Assembly: GCA_037576195.1 (NCBI GenBank)
Contig: CM075101.1
Span: 53,382,001 to 53,446,000, forward strand
Reading direction: 5' to 3'
Length of the DNA: 64,000 bases
DNA from: Phytoseiulus persimilis
Lineage: Eukaryota; Arthropoda; Arachnida; Mesostigmata; Phytoseiidae
Part shown: piece after piece, positions 24,701-36,464 of the stretch
Layout of the letters: every line of letters starts with the position of its first letter
Position numbering within the stretch: position 1 is the first letter of the stretch
The notes under the pieces: generated by a model
Database searches by the model: none
What the model was told of the DNA's origin: nothing
The model's input: the letters and a program-made list of their open reading frames with translations, nothing else
Made by a program: the position numbers and the translations under genes

Positions 24701-27049
24701 CATTTTCTCAGCGAAAAATACACGATAATGAGGATTGCAGGAGAAATTCGCCTACTCGAAGTGGGAAAATTGCAAGATAACATCATATGAGGAATCTTTG
24801 GCTCTCAAACGAGCTCAGCTGAGCGAGAGACGGTGTGTGCCGAGCATAGTAGGAAATAGCTTCAAACGGTCCTTATGGACGCTAAACTAACGGACAGTGG
24901 AACGCCGAAACTTCGGAGGAGCGAGGCCGCATTGGAGGAAGATGATTAGAGAACAGATTGTTTTGTTGGATAACTCGACCGAAATTCCTCGAGTTCATTT
25001 GTAGAGGTCTCCAGAGGCGTACCCACGGTCTGTTTCAGGGTGCCAAAAGTGCGCGCAAACACTCGCTATCCCAACAAGGCTATAAGGGATTAAAAACAGC
25101 CCAATGAAATCGGGGATGACAGCAGTGAACAATTATCATGATTGAAATCGTCAAATGTTAGACGGAACTATCTCTGTAGTTTGTTGGGCGGATTGTGTTT
25201 GTTGCGACGAAGAGGCGAGGTGTATGATGTCGTCGAAAAGTCGAACAAAAATCATGTCAAATAAAGAGGACTGCAAAAAAAATTTCGACAGCATCGAGAT
25301 TTATTCTCTCGACGAGTAACTTGTTTCCAGCAACATGTTCTGAACAATCAGCAGGAACCGTGGCGGGGATTTCAGGTCATCGACGAGTGGAATCTCCACT
25401 TCTCTGAGAACCAGCAGCATCGTTGCTCCCTCATTGCTGAATGTGTAGGATTCCGATTCGCTCGACCATTATTGTATGAGAGCGATGAGTGAGGTGGAAT
25501 TGTTCGCGGCGCAGGGCATTTTTCAGAACAAGGTTGAGAGATACGCAGACTCAACTTATGGAAGGCTTCCTTCAGCTTCGTGGAGATATGGTGAGCCGGA
25601 TTAGCAGGCCTGAAGCTGAGGTATGCAGGATAAGGACTGCCTCATTGAAGGAACATCTGGTTCAGACCTCGGTTCATAAGCAACGTTACTTCCACCGAGA
25701 GAATCCCTCTGGTGGCGGAAGTGAGCGGTCCACCGGAATCTACCCTTCAAGATGTTTCCTCTCGGAGAACGGGGCCGTCATGACGAAGCTCCGGAATCGG
25801 CGGAACTTACCTCACCCTGACTTGAGTTTGGAAAGGGTCAAGCTCCCCGTCCCCGGTTACTCTGGCGATTCGATACAAGACTCTATCAATCTAAGACCGG
25901 TATACGGAGTGAAATTGGGCAATTGTGGGAATAATTCTGCTGAACCAGTGAGCCCCGGGATGATTGAATGCGAGCTCACCGTTAATCCGCTGTGAGGCTG
26001 GACGGATAATCGTTTACTCTACAACAACGCGCGGATATTCTCTGCGGGCGCGTTCTACCCTAGTTCTAACTTGTGTTCTGATGAGTTATGAACCTTCGAA
26101 ATCCGCGAAGTCATCACCACAGCTGTCCCCCGCTCGCGGTATAACTCGGGATGTCGGATGAGGAAAATGCATGGTGTCCGTAATCACTGAGATTTTTGAC
26201 ATTGCTCCTGATCAAACCGGTTCCGTAGTTTCGTTCATGGTCATTCCTCGAAGATTTCCCCATGGTTCGTTGCGATTCTAGCGATCCGCATTCAGCCTCA
26301 TACGATGCTTCTATCGAATGAGGAATTTCTGAATGCACATCGAGAAAAACAACGTGGAATTTCTCCGAGACAGGAACAACAAGGACAGGGATCTTCCAAA
26401 ACCACCCCTGTCGCAGGGCTATCTCGTGTCACAGATGGCCGCCAGTCAAACGGAGCATACCATGGCGGATGTTGATGACTTCGATTCTTCGTGGGTCGTG
26501 AGAGCTCGGAACGACTCAAGCTCACGAATGTTTCGCACGATCGCCATCTAAACATTGCAGTGACTGATGCGATTCATTAGTCCGAGTTGCGAGAACCCAT
26601 TGTGGTGTAGGAAGCAAACTACCCCTCGAGGGGCCGATATGATTCCGCTTCATGTATCTGATCGGAAAAAATTGTCTGCGAACCTAAGAATTTTCCCCAT
26701 GTGTCAGGGACGCAGCTGGCAAAGAGTCTCCATGGGCAGCCACGCGATCGCCGAGATCGGCGGAACAAGTCTCTTCTTCCGGAAACATTTCTCCCGTTCG
26801 GCTCGACGACGTTTCTGCCGATCGAGCTAGCGGGACTTCTTCAGCCTTTCGTGAGCCCCCACCGTTGACGAGAATATCGGTGATACGGTCAGCATTGTCG
26901 AGTTCCGAGAGATACCGAGCCAGACATCAGATGTCGAGTTTCTTCATCCTTGCTGCGAAAGATCTCAGCCAGGGCTTTGGCTGCTCCCTGCCGGCCCTCA
27001 ACGGTTCCTTGCGGAGAGAAAAAATAACAATGACAGCCAGCGTTCAATT
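21726..27049. other. Gene-poor stretch
   Basis: No gene is supported in these 5.3 kb. Notable items are a 13-base poly-G tract near 23071-23083, an AT-rich patch at 23860-23945, and a GATC/GGTC-rich low-complexity patch at 23722-23770. Open frames of 60 to 168 codons exist but show no splice-linked partners. One at 25489-25995 contains a VKLPVPGYSGDSIQ stretch reminiscent of BEL/Pao gag (pattern LPxxxGD), too weak to call. Confidence 0.5.
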
Positions 27050-27501
27050 TGTTTATTTTAACTATATTTATTCATCTGTTCTTCCGCTTCTTGTTGTCTG
27101 TTCGATACAGACTCTGTGTGTGTGCCCCCCTTATGTTTAGCCCTGTTTACTTGATACTCTCCACAGGTTTACATGTCCAACTTCAACTCGATGACCGCAC
27201 ACTAGGTCCTCTTCCGCCTGCCCACCGTGAGCATCGCCTTTCCTCTTCACTTGATAAAATTCAGTTCTCGGGAACTGGAGTCTCGGTATTCCCGATTCCC
27301 CCCTCCAGTCCACCTCCTCATGCGAGAAAGCTGCTCCCAACAATCGGATTGACTCCGTCCGCGCCTGAATTTGACATCTCGTACTCCTACGTGGGTCGTG
27401 AGCACAATGGCCACCAATGCAACGTTTTCTCGAACGAATGCCTAGTTTTTCGGAGGCTCCCCAAAACATATCTATGATTTCTACTCCAGTTTCGTACATG
27501 G

Positions 27502-27836
27502 TCAGCAGTCGTAATCCTTGAGTGACGAACCATTGACTCCCGAAGCTTCGTTGGTATAATATTTCGCGTTCCAATCTGTGATGGCTCGGCTAGCGACTTC
27601 GACTCGTTCAGCACATCGAGCGTACAATCTATCAATCAGGGATTTGGCTTCTGATATCTGCTCTCGACGCGAACTGATCCTTCCTCTGAGTTTATGTAGC
27701 AAGCTTCTCCCGTTTCGGTTTGGCGACACTGCCAACCACTCTGCTCTCACGTACCGAGAATCTGCGCCCTCGAACGTCTGTAGGACTTCTCAGTCTCGGT
27801 CGCGAAGATGCGATTAACCAACAGGAATAGAGGCAT
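27502..27836 (-). CDS. Candidate small secreted protein, two exons
   Basis: Exon 1 (27755-27836) begins MPLFLLVNRIFATETEKSYR, a short hydrophobic leader that could be a signal peptide. Exon 2 (27502-27728) continues in phase 1 and encodes a helical, charged segment (EQISEAKSLIDRLYARCAER) and ends KDYDC. The total would be 102 aa. Two AATAAA signals on the minus strand (27067-27072 and 27052-27057) would give a 3' UTR of about 430 nt. The weak point is the intron, only 26 nt, below what animal splicing usually tolerates. No family is recognised. It could be an expressed small peptide gene or a chance arrangement. Confidence 0.3.
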
Positions 27837-28630
27837 GATGAGGTTGAGCTGGATTGGAAGCTGGGCGGAGGTCCATTTCTAGGACCATTCCTGTCGGGGA
27901 CCAGCAGAAGAGTTAAGCGTGACCTACTGCAATACCTGAATCCTCCCGACTGAACGAGCTATCAATACAAAGAGTAAACCGGGTGTTTCAAGCTCTGACT
28001 TCGCCGCGAGGGACATCCTGTTCGTTATCAGCCGTCTCAGTCGGTCCGTTCGTCACTCATGAATTTTGTCAGATTCTGAGCAGATGACAAAGTGAATTTA
28101 GAGGTCAGATCCGATGCAAAGTGGCAAGGGTTCGAATATTGCGATTACGACCACAGCTGCTTGTTTGATCGTCAGGCAACGAAACCGCTCAGCTGGTCTC
28201 ATGGTCGTCATCGAGCTCGGCTCGGAATCAGTCCGAAGATCGAATTCTCCACTTCTCCTTGGATCTTCGTTGCAGTAACTGCGGCTCCGCCAGCAGCCCT
28301 CGGGGGTGGTCTGTTCTCGAAGCTTTGTGTGTTGTCGAGGGAGGAGGAGGAAGAGAAGGAGAAGAGAAAGGATACCTGCGAGCAACATCGTATAGCATTA
28401 CTAGACCGTTAGGAAAGATGACTTCGACTCGTTCCGACAGCAGTCACATCGCGTGATATCCGTGGAAGTCGTCTATCGAACGATCGGTCGGTCGATGCAT
28501 CAGTCGATCAGTCGGTCGGTCAGGAGAGTCGATTCTGTTTTCGCTGAGGTGAGGATGATGACAGTTGTGTTTTCCGGAGGAGCGATTCGACTTTGATTAC
28601 ATCGAGTAGTAGTCAAAAAGACGATGCACA
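27837..28630. other. Intergenic region 3' of CNOT4
   Basis: No gene is supported. It contains a purine-rich run at 28334-28375 (GAG/GGA units) whose antisense reading gives a leucine run resembling a signal peptide, and a GATC/GGTC-rich patch at 28470-28530. Confidence 0.5.
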
Positions 28631-30907
28631 TTAGAAAAATGGCGGTCTCTGCTCTGGCCCGGTGGTTGCTGCATTCTGAAAATGTCTCGAAGACGATAGA
28701 ATAGCCGGATCATGGAGCGTATCGTTCCAGCCACTGCCCGAATGTCCCGCGTGTGTCCCGTGGCTCAGTCCGAGACCCATTGGGCTCTGACGATGACCCA
28801 ACATCCCCTGCAGTCCGGGAGGAGGGGCGCTTGAAGTGGACGAAGGAGCCGGTCCAAACGAAATATTCACTGAGGGCAGCAGCTGTCGCAACTGGTCCTG
28901 CTGTTCTTTCATGTTGAGAAGGTCGTCGTGGTGGTGGTTGTTCGTACTCAAGCCACCGCCGATGCCGACGCCGCCGTTGCCGACGACGCCGTTGCCACCG
29001 CCGATCGGCCGTTGCGGCATCCCTGGAGGCGTATTCGCACCAGTAGCGAAACATCTAAAATGTCCGAACGGTGATCCTTGACTCATATGGTCGTTGCCGG
29101 CCGCCATTTGACTGAAGAACGGAGCCATGGGATGCGCTGCTCCAAGCGGAGGAGCCTGATTGAAAGGGTTGAAGGGGCCCTGGGTTGGCGCCGTGGGCGC
29201 GGCCAGAGGTGGACCGAAACCAGGTGGAGGTGCTCTCCTCATTGACGTGTGAGATTGCGCAGACAATGCCGGATTGACAATGGAATGAGGCGAACTGAGA
29301 GACGGCATGCCTTGCAGAAAACTGTTCGCTGGCGGTGGAACCGAGCTGTGAGGATGCGGCATTCCAGGCGGAGAGGCTGTCGCTTGCGGTATCCGGCCAA
29401 ACGGAAATCCGCCCCCGAGCGGATTGAGGGGTATGTGCTCCTGGGGATGGTGCTGTTCTCGCTCGATCAAATCGGCGAGTCCTTTCTGAGAGATGTAGAA
29501 AGGATCGAAGTCGAGCTCATTGTCGTTCACCAGACTCGTCGGCTGGCTGCCATTGGCCGCTGCGGTTGCCGCGGCGGCTGCATGAAGATTCGCGCCCGAC
29601 GATGACTGCTGGCACGTAGCTGCTGAGTGGAGCTGCTGATGGAGATGGCTCATGTTGTGGCCCATCGAAGAAGGTCCAGTTTGATCGGGAAAATGGTCAA
29701 CACTGTCGAGCGTGGAGCACATAGTGGGGCCCGTTGGGGGCGATAGCCTCATTACGCTCGAGCTTTTCAACGATTGCGATGACAGGAGGAGGGGGCTCGC
29801 GCAGCGCTCCGGTTGCTGCTGGGGAGGATCCCGATCCATGTTTCGGTCTTGCTCCCGCAGCTCTCGATCGAGGTCTCCGTCTCTGTGCCGTCTGTCGTGC
29901 TGCTGCTCTCCGAAAGAAGAGTCGTATTCTTCGTAATCCTCTGCTTCTTCCAACGGTGCTTCGTCGTGCGCTCCGAGTTCTTGCTCCGGCGAATCACTGC
30001 GTTCCGAGAGTGGAGTGGGAGATTTCTGATCATCACAGGACGAGGGTTCCTCGGACGAGCATTCGGATTTGTGTCTGGCTCGATTGGTCGTCTGTTGGGG
30101 AGAACCTTGAGGAGCTCCCATGCAAATCCCAATCCTCTCTGTCGTCGGCGGAGGACTGACTCGGCTTTTGTGCTCTTTGATGCTCGCCTCCTTTGCTCGC
30201 AGTTCTTCGTGCAGTCGCTTCTCGTATTCCGTATGCTTGCCAGCCTGCATCTGCTCTTTGGTGAAAGATGCCGCCTCGTCTCCCAGCTCATGTAGATACA
30301 TGCAATCCGCCTTGGGACAGTGGCCACCCTTCAGGAAGTGGTTACAATATTTGGTTGTTCCTAACGAGGCTTTCAGGGTTCGTCCGTCGATCCGTAAGTT
30401 GTTGACGTTCTGAATCGCTCGTAAAGCGTCTTCGCCCCGAACGTAGGTAACATAGGCGCCTGCGCTCGGCCCTTGCGATCCAGCATATGACGTACTCTGA
30501 TTGACGACAACCTTGTGGATCTTTCCGAACTTTCCAAAACACTCATGCTTCTTGAGTTGTTCCGAGCAAGCCAATCTCGTTGGAAGACCCACGACGAACA
30601 CAAGGTTCTTTTGCAGCACTCGGACATTCTGCAGATGTTTTCGGTTCTCAATAAGACGTTGCTTCTTGGCTCGACGTTCTTTCTTCGCCTTCTGTTGCAT
30701 CTCATCGACAGATAAGGGTTTGAAATTCGCTGGGTTCTCCGAAAACGGCTTCCGACACGCGGGACAGAGACCATTCTCGTCGGTTCGAATACGGTGCCAA
30801 CAAAATCTACAGATTTGGTATCCGCAAATGCAAGGGAAGAATGATAAATCGTCCAGCTCGAGAGTTTCCATACACAAGGGACACTCCTGGTTTTCATCCT
30901 GGCTCAT
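28631..30907 (-). CDS. CNOT4: CCR4-NOT E3 ubiquitin ligase subunit 4
   Basis: A single-exon CDS of 758 aa starting MSQDENQECPLCMETLELDD. Domains in order: a C4C4 RING finger (residues about 10-53, all eight Cys: CPLC, CICGYQIC, CRFCW, CPAC), a coiled basic linker, an RRM (about 107-187, VFVVGLPTRL onward), a CCCH zinc finger (CNHFLKGGHC then CMYLH), and a long disordered tail rich in Pro, Gln, Ser and Gly (to 758). CNOT4/Not4 is the E3 ligase linked to the CCR4-NOT deadenylase; it ubiquitinates ribosomal proteins on stalled ribosomes and couples codon optimality to mRNA decay. The N-terminal half is strongly conserved; the tail is variable in all animals. The start ATG fits the family start. 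The lack of introns contrasts with neighbouring RRP5. Confidence 0.96.
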   Translation of the reverse strand: MSQDENQECPLCMETLELDDLSFFPCICGYQICRFCWHRIRTDENGLCPACRKPFSENPANFKPLSVDEMQQKAKKERRAKKQRLIENRKHLQNVRVLQKNLVFVVGLPTRLACSEQLKKHECFGKFGKIHKVVVNQSTSYAGSQGPSAGAYVTYVRGEDALRAIQNVNNLRIDGRTLKASLGTTKYCNHFLKGGHCPKADCMYLHELGDEAASFTKEQMQAGKHTEYEKRLHEELRAKEASIKEHKSRVSPPPTTERIGICMGAPQGSPQQTTNRARHKSECSSEEPSSCDDQKSPTPLSERSDSPEQELGAHDEAPLEEAEDYEEYDSSFGEQQHDRRHRDGDLDRELREQDRNMDRDPPQQQPERCASPLLLSSQSLKSSSVMRLSPPTGPTMCSTLDSVDHFPDQTGPSSMGHNMSHLHQQLHSAATCQQSSSGANLHAAAAATAAANGSQPTSLVNDNELDFDPFYISQKGLADLIEREQHHPQEHIPLNPLGGGFPFGRIPQATASPPGMPHPHSSVPPPANSFLQGMPSLSSPHSIVNPALSAQSHTSMRRAPPPGFGPPLAAPTAPTQGPFNPFNQAPPLGAAHPMAPFFSQMAAGNDHMSQGSPFGHFRCFATGANTPPGMPQRPIGGGNGVVGNGGVGIGGGLSTNNHHHDDLLNMKEQQDQLRQLLPSVNISFGPAPSSTSSAPPPGLQGMLGHRQSPMGLGLSHGTHAGHSGSGWNDTLHDPAILSSSRHFQNAATTGPEQRPPFF

Positions 30908-32339
30908 GCTGATTGCGAAGTCACTAATACTTAAAAGTTCCTTCTATGGTCTCCGATCTCACTGTGTCCAAAAACTTGGTTCGTTTCGATCTTACAAACA
31001 AGACACCACTTATTAGATGTAACTTGGTTGGTTCGGCAGCAAAGGCGACTGCTTGGACCTAAACTGTGGAAGTACCACAGCACCTGTCAAGCTTCCACAG
31101 CCCGCTAGCTCAACAACGTTCGTCGACACCCTCTGATGATATTCCTCGAAAACACGGAATCCGAGCGGGTGTAGGGACTCGCGCTGGCCGGACGACCCCG
31201 ATTTTCCGATCGAGAACCTGTGACGAGAACCCTGGCGACATGAAAACGCGCCGCATGAAATAAAATGCTCACTTGGCTTTGTTTACGCAACGCGTGGTGT
31301 CTCTCACAGCTAGCTCGATACTTTTGTGGTACGGTGGATGATGCCAGTGCGCCTTGCTCGGGCGGCTCGGGAAACGCGACTTTGCGTTGGTTGTGGCACA
31401 AGCTAGCCATTTGCAATGACGTCAAAAATTCGCATCTTGGAGCTAAAGCTTCCAATATGCTGTAAATTCGTGTTCTCGGCTGTCCTTGCTCATTTTGGGC
31501 CGTTTCCGGCTCGCCTTCTTGTATTCTTCCCTCGGTGAGGATCGGAGTGGAAGCCGTTCAAGAAACACGCAGTGAAACACTCGCCAGCGACAGTGCGTCA
31601 TACCTGGCAGATCACGTATGTGAAGCGAGGATTAGCAGCTGATTTGGTGGGATGTTGGCGCTTCGACGCGAGAACCTTTACCGAACAAGCTCAGAACGTT
31701 TGAACTTCGCTCTCTTCCACTCACATCCGTCTCCTCGCGCGACATTGATGTCAACGTCCGAATATAACCGCAGGCAGAGCTTAGAATACTCAGTTCCCAG
31801 TTGCTGGATCGTGGTATGAGTGAGTCTCGCGAAGCAGAAGCTCGTTGCGAGCTAGTGCGTCCAAAATCAGCCCGAGTCTGTCAAAACCTGGACTTGGACC
31901 CGGTGATCGACAACTTCATCGATATTTGGGGGTTACGGTCAACACGAGTCGAGATGACGAAATCTCATGAAATCAGCTATCCTAGCTCGTTTCCTACCTA
32001 CCTCCTCGATGTACACTGATCTCATCTATCCTTAGAATAACTGATGTTAACCTCCGGAGTCAAACCGGAGCAGAGAGAAGTCGTTCCCCCACTTATCATC
32101 TCGCTAATCGCCATCGGCCCCTCGCTCTCCTGCGGAAGCCAGACCACCAGGCGACGACTTTTCCACTCCAAGTAGAAGACACGATCCGATGAATTCTCAC
32201 ATTTTCTCACCAAAATCCTCCATGGAAGTGCCACCCCTCATATGATGAGTTATGAACTTTATTTCGTCTGAACGAGGGATATTTGGCGCCATGATCGGCT
32301 GCCGAGTTCCTACCCGGCTGCTTCTCGTGTCGTTCGAGT
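30908..32339. other. Intergenic region between CNOT4 and RRP5
   Basis: Both flanking genes are on the minus strand, so this holds the CNOT4 promoter and 5' UTR and the RRP5 3' UTR. A plus-strand frame starting at 31816 (MSESREAEARCELV) looks weakly coding but has no GT donor at its end. Nothing else is supported. Confidence 0.45.
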
Positions 32340-35300
32340 TCAGTCCCTGTCGAGATCAATATAATCTACAACTCTCTGCTTCACTTCCTCAAGGCTCTCC
32401 GGAGTTCCGTGTTTCGTTTCGAAATCGAGCCACTTCTTGAAAACTGATTTCATCTTCCGGAGAGCAAGTTTGGAGCATGACAACTTGTTGAAGTTCACTC
32501 TGGAATTTTGACATGGGTCGTAAGAGTTGAATCCGCTTCGTGAGTGTCAACATCGGGGAAACTCGTTGATAATGTACTCTGCGTAGACATGGTCTCACCT
32601 CACAGACTCGAAATCCTTTAGCTTGATCAGTTGATCTATGTACACATTCCAAAGATCGAGTCTTTTCGGGTAAGAAAGCAGAAGATTGTCCATGAGACTT
32701 TTCCCAAAGTCTCGTTCTCCTTTCGTCAATTCAAATTGGGCGAATTTGAGAATGACTTCGACATCTACAAGTACAAATTACATGGGAAGTATTTGTTCTT
32801 CAAACTCAACAAAGATAAGCTTCCGGAGCTACTCAACCAGACAACAACGGAAGGTGGCTGTTGCGGAAATGGAGCACGATGTGGAGGAGAACACTCACGT
32901 TCCTTCTCGGACAGAGAATTGAAACTCCGTTTCATGAGCTGTCGAGCTTCCTGGGAGGATCCTATATCGAAGAGCCAGGAGCCGAAGTCGATCCAGACCT
33001 ACGGGAAATCGATAGCGTAACCTCAGTAAGGCGCCTGATTTTTGATCAAGCCTGCAGGATTAAGCCAGGGCGCGCTGCACGGTTGAACTCAATGCCGCTA
33101 TGGAGGAACTCACGTCTCGGTGTTGCTTGAATTTCTTCAGCATCACTTGATACGTTTCCCGAGCATTGTCGATCTTCCCGGAAAGTCCGTAAATTTTCGC
33201 CACATGGGAGTAAACCTTGGAAGCAGGGGAAAATGTTGGAGATTGCACCAAAGACCTCTCGAAATGATCTTCGAGATTGAAGAATCGGGAGCATACCTTG
33301 ATGGGGTCGTTCTGTGACAAAGCCTCCTTGAAAGTAGATTCCAATGACTCCTGTGTGCCATACATATTTTCCAAATTTAAACAGGCTAGCCAAAGGTTGA
33401 GTTTGTCTGCTTCGTTGCTGTAATGAGCGACGAATGTCACTGTGGTATCAGAGATCCTCATTTAAAAAAATCAGAGCAAGAGATTCCATGAGCACAGGTC
33501 GCGACATGCCTCCTTGGGTAGTTCCCGAAGTTGAACTTACCCTGTTATGAGCTTCAGGCCCCGCTTTGCAACCTGTCGCGCCTTGTCAATCTCAAGCTGT
33601 TGAAGATGGTGCGCCATATATCTGACCCAGAGGGAACCGTCGTTTGGAGCAGCCATGACGAGTCGGTCGAATTCCTCTACAGTCTTCGGTAGATTGATCT
33701 GTGCGTGATGGAATGAATAAAGTACTTGACGGGAACTTGGGAGAAGCTGCATTAACATGCTCCATGTGGCGCCGGAGAAACTTACGGGGTCGGAAGGTTT
33801 GTACAGTTGCATCTCAGCTTCCCTCATCGCGGCCTCTTTTCTCCGTCGATCTTGTTCCCGTTCTTTTTTGCTCTTCTTCACGGGAGATGGCGCACTTTCA
33901 TCTTCCGATGATGAAGACGAATCCGAACCTTCCGCCATTTTCTCTGAGCATGTCGAGGAAGGTGTTCTCAGATTTTTTCACAAGCTGGTACCACTCCCAG
34001 CACATGATGATCATACTAACCTCGGGCAAGAATGCTGAGGTTGGGTTGAGCGTCGTAATCCCAGTTGAAACCTTCGTCTTCCTCAAGGTCAGCCAGGTTC
34101 GAGTTGTGAGAAATATTGTTCGAGTCCTCTCTCTCTACAGGCTCATCATCTTCTTCATTCACTGTGTTGACAACTTCATCCTCATTCGAACTGCGATCTG
34201 CAGCTTCAACGCGCACGCCATTCTTGGTTTCGAACTTGTCTTCTAGCAGTCGAACTTTTATCACGTTCAGGTGTTTGAGACGTTTGTGCTAAAGAGAGTC
34301 GAGCGCGTTGAGAAGCTTCGCCATATACCTTCCGGAGCTGATTTATCGTAAGAATGGGCGAAGATCTCACCAGAGTGCCGGTTTTATCCTGCAAATGCCC
34401 CATGATTGGCAAGAGGTAGTCCATGCCCAACAAGACCTCCACTCGAGTTTCCTCTTTCTTCCTCACAATGAAACCACGGAGCTCGGTTCCCTACGGAGAA
34501 TTAATCATGTCATTCATGCCGTGTCGAGCTTGTCGAAGTACGTGCCTCGCAGGCCCTCGCGGGTAACGATGGAACGCACCTTTTTATCTTGCAGTAACCT
34601 TGCGTTAACGATCCCTCGATCTTCGATAGCGATTGGGCCTTTGGGAAGAAGCCCGAACAATGTGGTCTCTCGGGTCGCATTCTGGAACCAAGGACGGACC
34701 TTGTCAGAACTCCAACCATTGAACGCAGTCGAACTGACTTCATTTTGAATCTGCTTTCACCGCACCTTCAGACGGGACGTTCGGGTGGAAACGATCGCTG
34801 TTCTCTTCTTCTCGTTCACGGCCATTATCACTCCCAAAGTGGGAACGAGTTTGCCGTGTCGGTTCGTCTTCGAGAAATCATCGTCTGCCTCGGTCAGCGG
34901 CAAGAATAGCTGGGAACGAGAAGGCCGCGAAGTAAGGTTAATTGCGGCAATATCGAAGGTGTCATCAATTCGGCTCAACCAAACAGCGGCATCCTCACCT
35001 TCCAGCCGTTGAAACGAGATTTACAAGGCAGCAGAAAATTAGAGACGTTAATCCGGACGAGCGGTAACACGGCGTCTTTCTGAGGCTTGTGGCAGTCCTG
35101 AATCAGATTCATCCCGATGAATGAGCACGATTTCCACTTTCAAGCTCAGCAGTGCCTATTCCTGCATCAAATATACGTCCCGCATGGTTCGACTCACATC
35201 TTTTGGAACTCTGGACGCTACGAAATCCGTGAATTTACTCGGGGTCCTCTCGAGACGAAACGTATAGACATTGATAGCTGTTCCGTCGTTGAGCTTAGAG

Positions 35301-36307
35301 GCATAGAAGAGCAATTTGTCGTCCCAATTTTGGAACGGAATGCAGCCTTTCATTGTGGGTCCAAGGCACACAGCCATTTTATCATCATAAGTGTTATCGG
35401 ACAGACACTTGTAAACTACGAACTGCGTCGGTATCTGCAAGGACGAAGTTTCTCTGCTCGTATGAGTTAATTCTATCAACTCCCAGGAATTCAGAATGGC
35501 GGGGAAAAATTTCTTCATTCCACATGCCTTCATCGGCCATTCGTCGGGAGGGATGAGCGTTGTTGAGGCTATCAGATTCCCTGATAATCCTTTCACACGT
35601 GTCAGGAAAGGACACTGCTCAAGCTCTAAGACGTCTCGGATGTACAGCGATACTTCCTGAAAGTAGATTTATGATTAATTTCAACATGGTGTCCAAGAGC
35701 AGAAACTACCACCCCGGGTTACAAGCGTGCGAATCTGCGGGTCTCCGCATGCTCACCTGACCTTCGTTGAACCAAGTCATGGGTTCTGCGAAATCCTCCA
35801 ATTTCGAGAAAAGTTGTGTCACATGCAAGGCACAAATCTTCCCACAGACGTCCACGAGGAATCCTTCGTTGTCACACTTCCGCTTGATCCTTGATTAGGA
35901 GTTCGCGAAAAAAGATTAAAGTCCCCCGGAGGTCAGTCAACTCATGTACTCTTCTCAAGCTATATCAGGTTGCAATCATCACTTACGTGGCTATCTTCTC
36001 GTCACCGATGTGAAATTTACATTTTTCCAAGAAATACGTGTAAGCAGTTTTCAAACCTGAATTCATAGAGACTTTAGGTGCTGAAAAGTTCATGACAGAT
36101 GCCCGAAATACCACGATGTTTAGACGACCCCGCCTCACCAGCTGTCGTGGATTTGATGTTCGTCGCCGCTCTTTCAGGGTCGGAGACGCTTCGAGGGATC
36201 TCAGGCTTCATGACAGAGGGTAGCTCCTCCGGCAGCCCCCATGCGTGCTTGGCAGTTCGACCGGCCGGAATCTGATTCTGTTCTGATTTGCGTTTTCTGC
36301 TCATCAT
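32340..36307 (-). CDS. PDCD11: RRP5/PDCD11 ribosome biogenesis factor, shortened
   Basis: Sixteen exons join in phase to 848 aa: 36139-36307, 35987-36056, 35757-35889, 35198-35656, 34999-35097, 34766-34909, 34580-34699, 34371-34490, 34021-34288, 33786-33943, 33541-33698, 33297-33417, 33114-33215, 32899-32998, 32599-32764, 32340-32499. The C-terminal third carries the HAT/TPR-like repeats typical of RRP5: NLWLACLNLENMYGTQESLE, YPKRLDLWNVYIDQLIKLKD, MKSVFKKWLDFETKHGTPES. Before it lies the characteristic acidic/KKSKKERE linker and a GFNWDYDA block (human equivalent GFAWNVG). The N-terminal two thirds holds only a few S1-like segments (for example GFLVDVCGKICALHVTQLFS). RRP5 is an RNA-binding scaffold needed for both 18S and 5.8S/25S rRNA processing. 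Human PDCD11 is about 1870 aa, so this model is less than half of that. Exon 7's acceptor is the least certain. Exon 1 (MMSRKRKSEQ) is inferred from phase and donor. Confidence 0.88.
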
Positions 36308-36464
36308 GTCGTTCTCCAGTCCATTTACTTTCGCAGCGAGAGCGTAAGCCTTAAACGAAATGAGCATTCCTTCGGAGAGAGACTCAGAGCGAAGCCATGT
36401 TGGTGGCAGATAAAGACTGAGCAAGCTACTGCACCAAATCAGTGTCGATGGAATGAAATTGAAT

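Noticed and set aside
25489..25995. 168-codon frame with a BEL/Pao gag-like VKLPVPGYSGD stretch
   Set aside because: Only one short motif matches, and no protease, RT or LTRs are nearby.
28098..28388. Minus-strand frame starting MLLAGILSLLLLFLLLPRQH, resembling a signal peptide
   Set aside because: The leucine run comes from a purine-rich simple repeat on the plus strand (GGAGGAGGAAGAGAAGGAG), and nothing after it looks coding or joins by splicing.
31816..31932. Plus-strand frame MSESREAEARCELV as a first exon
   Set aside because: It looks weakly coding, but there is no usable GT donor in the right place and no downstream exon.
34982..35006. A 25-nt intron in RRP5 between the exons ending at 34999 and 34909
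   Set aside because: That acceptor puts the next codons out of frame with a stop; the acceptor at 34910 (CGTTCCCAG) keeps the frame and the S1-like sequence.
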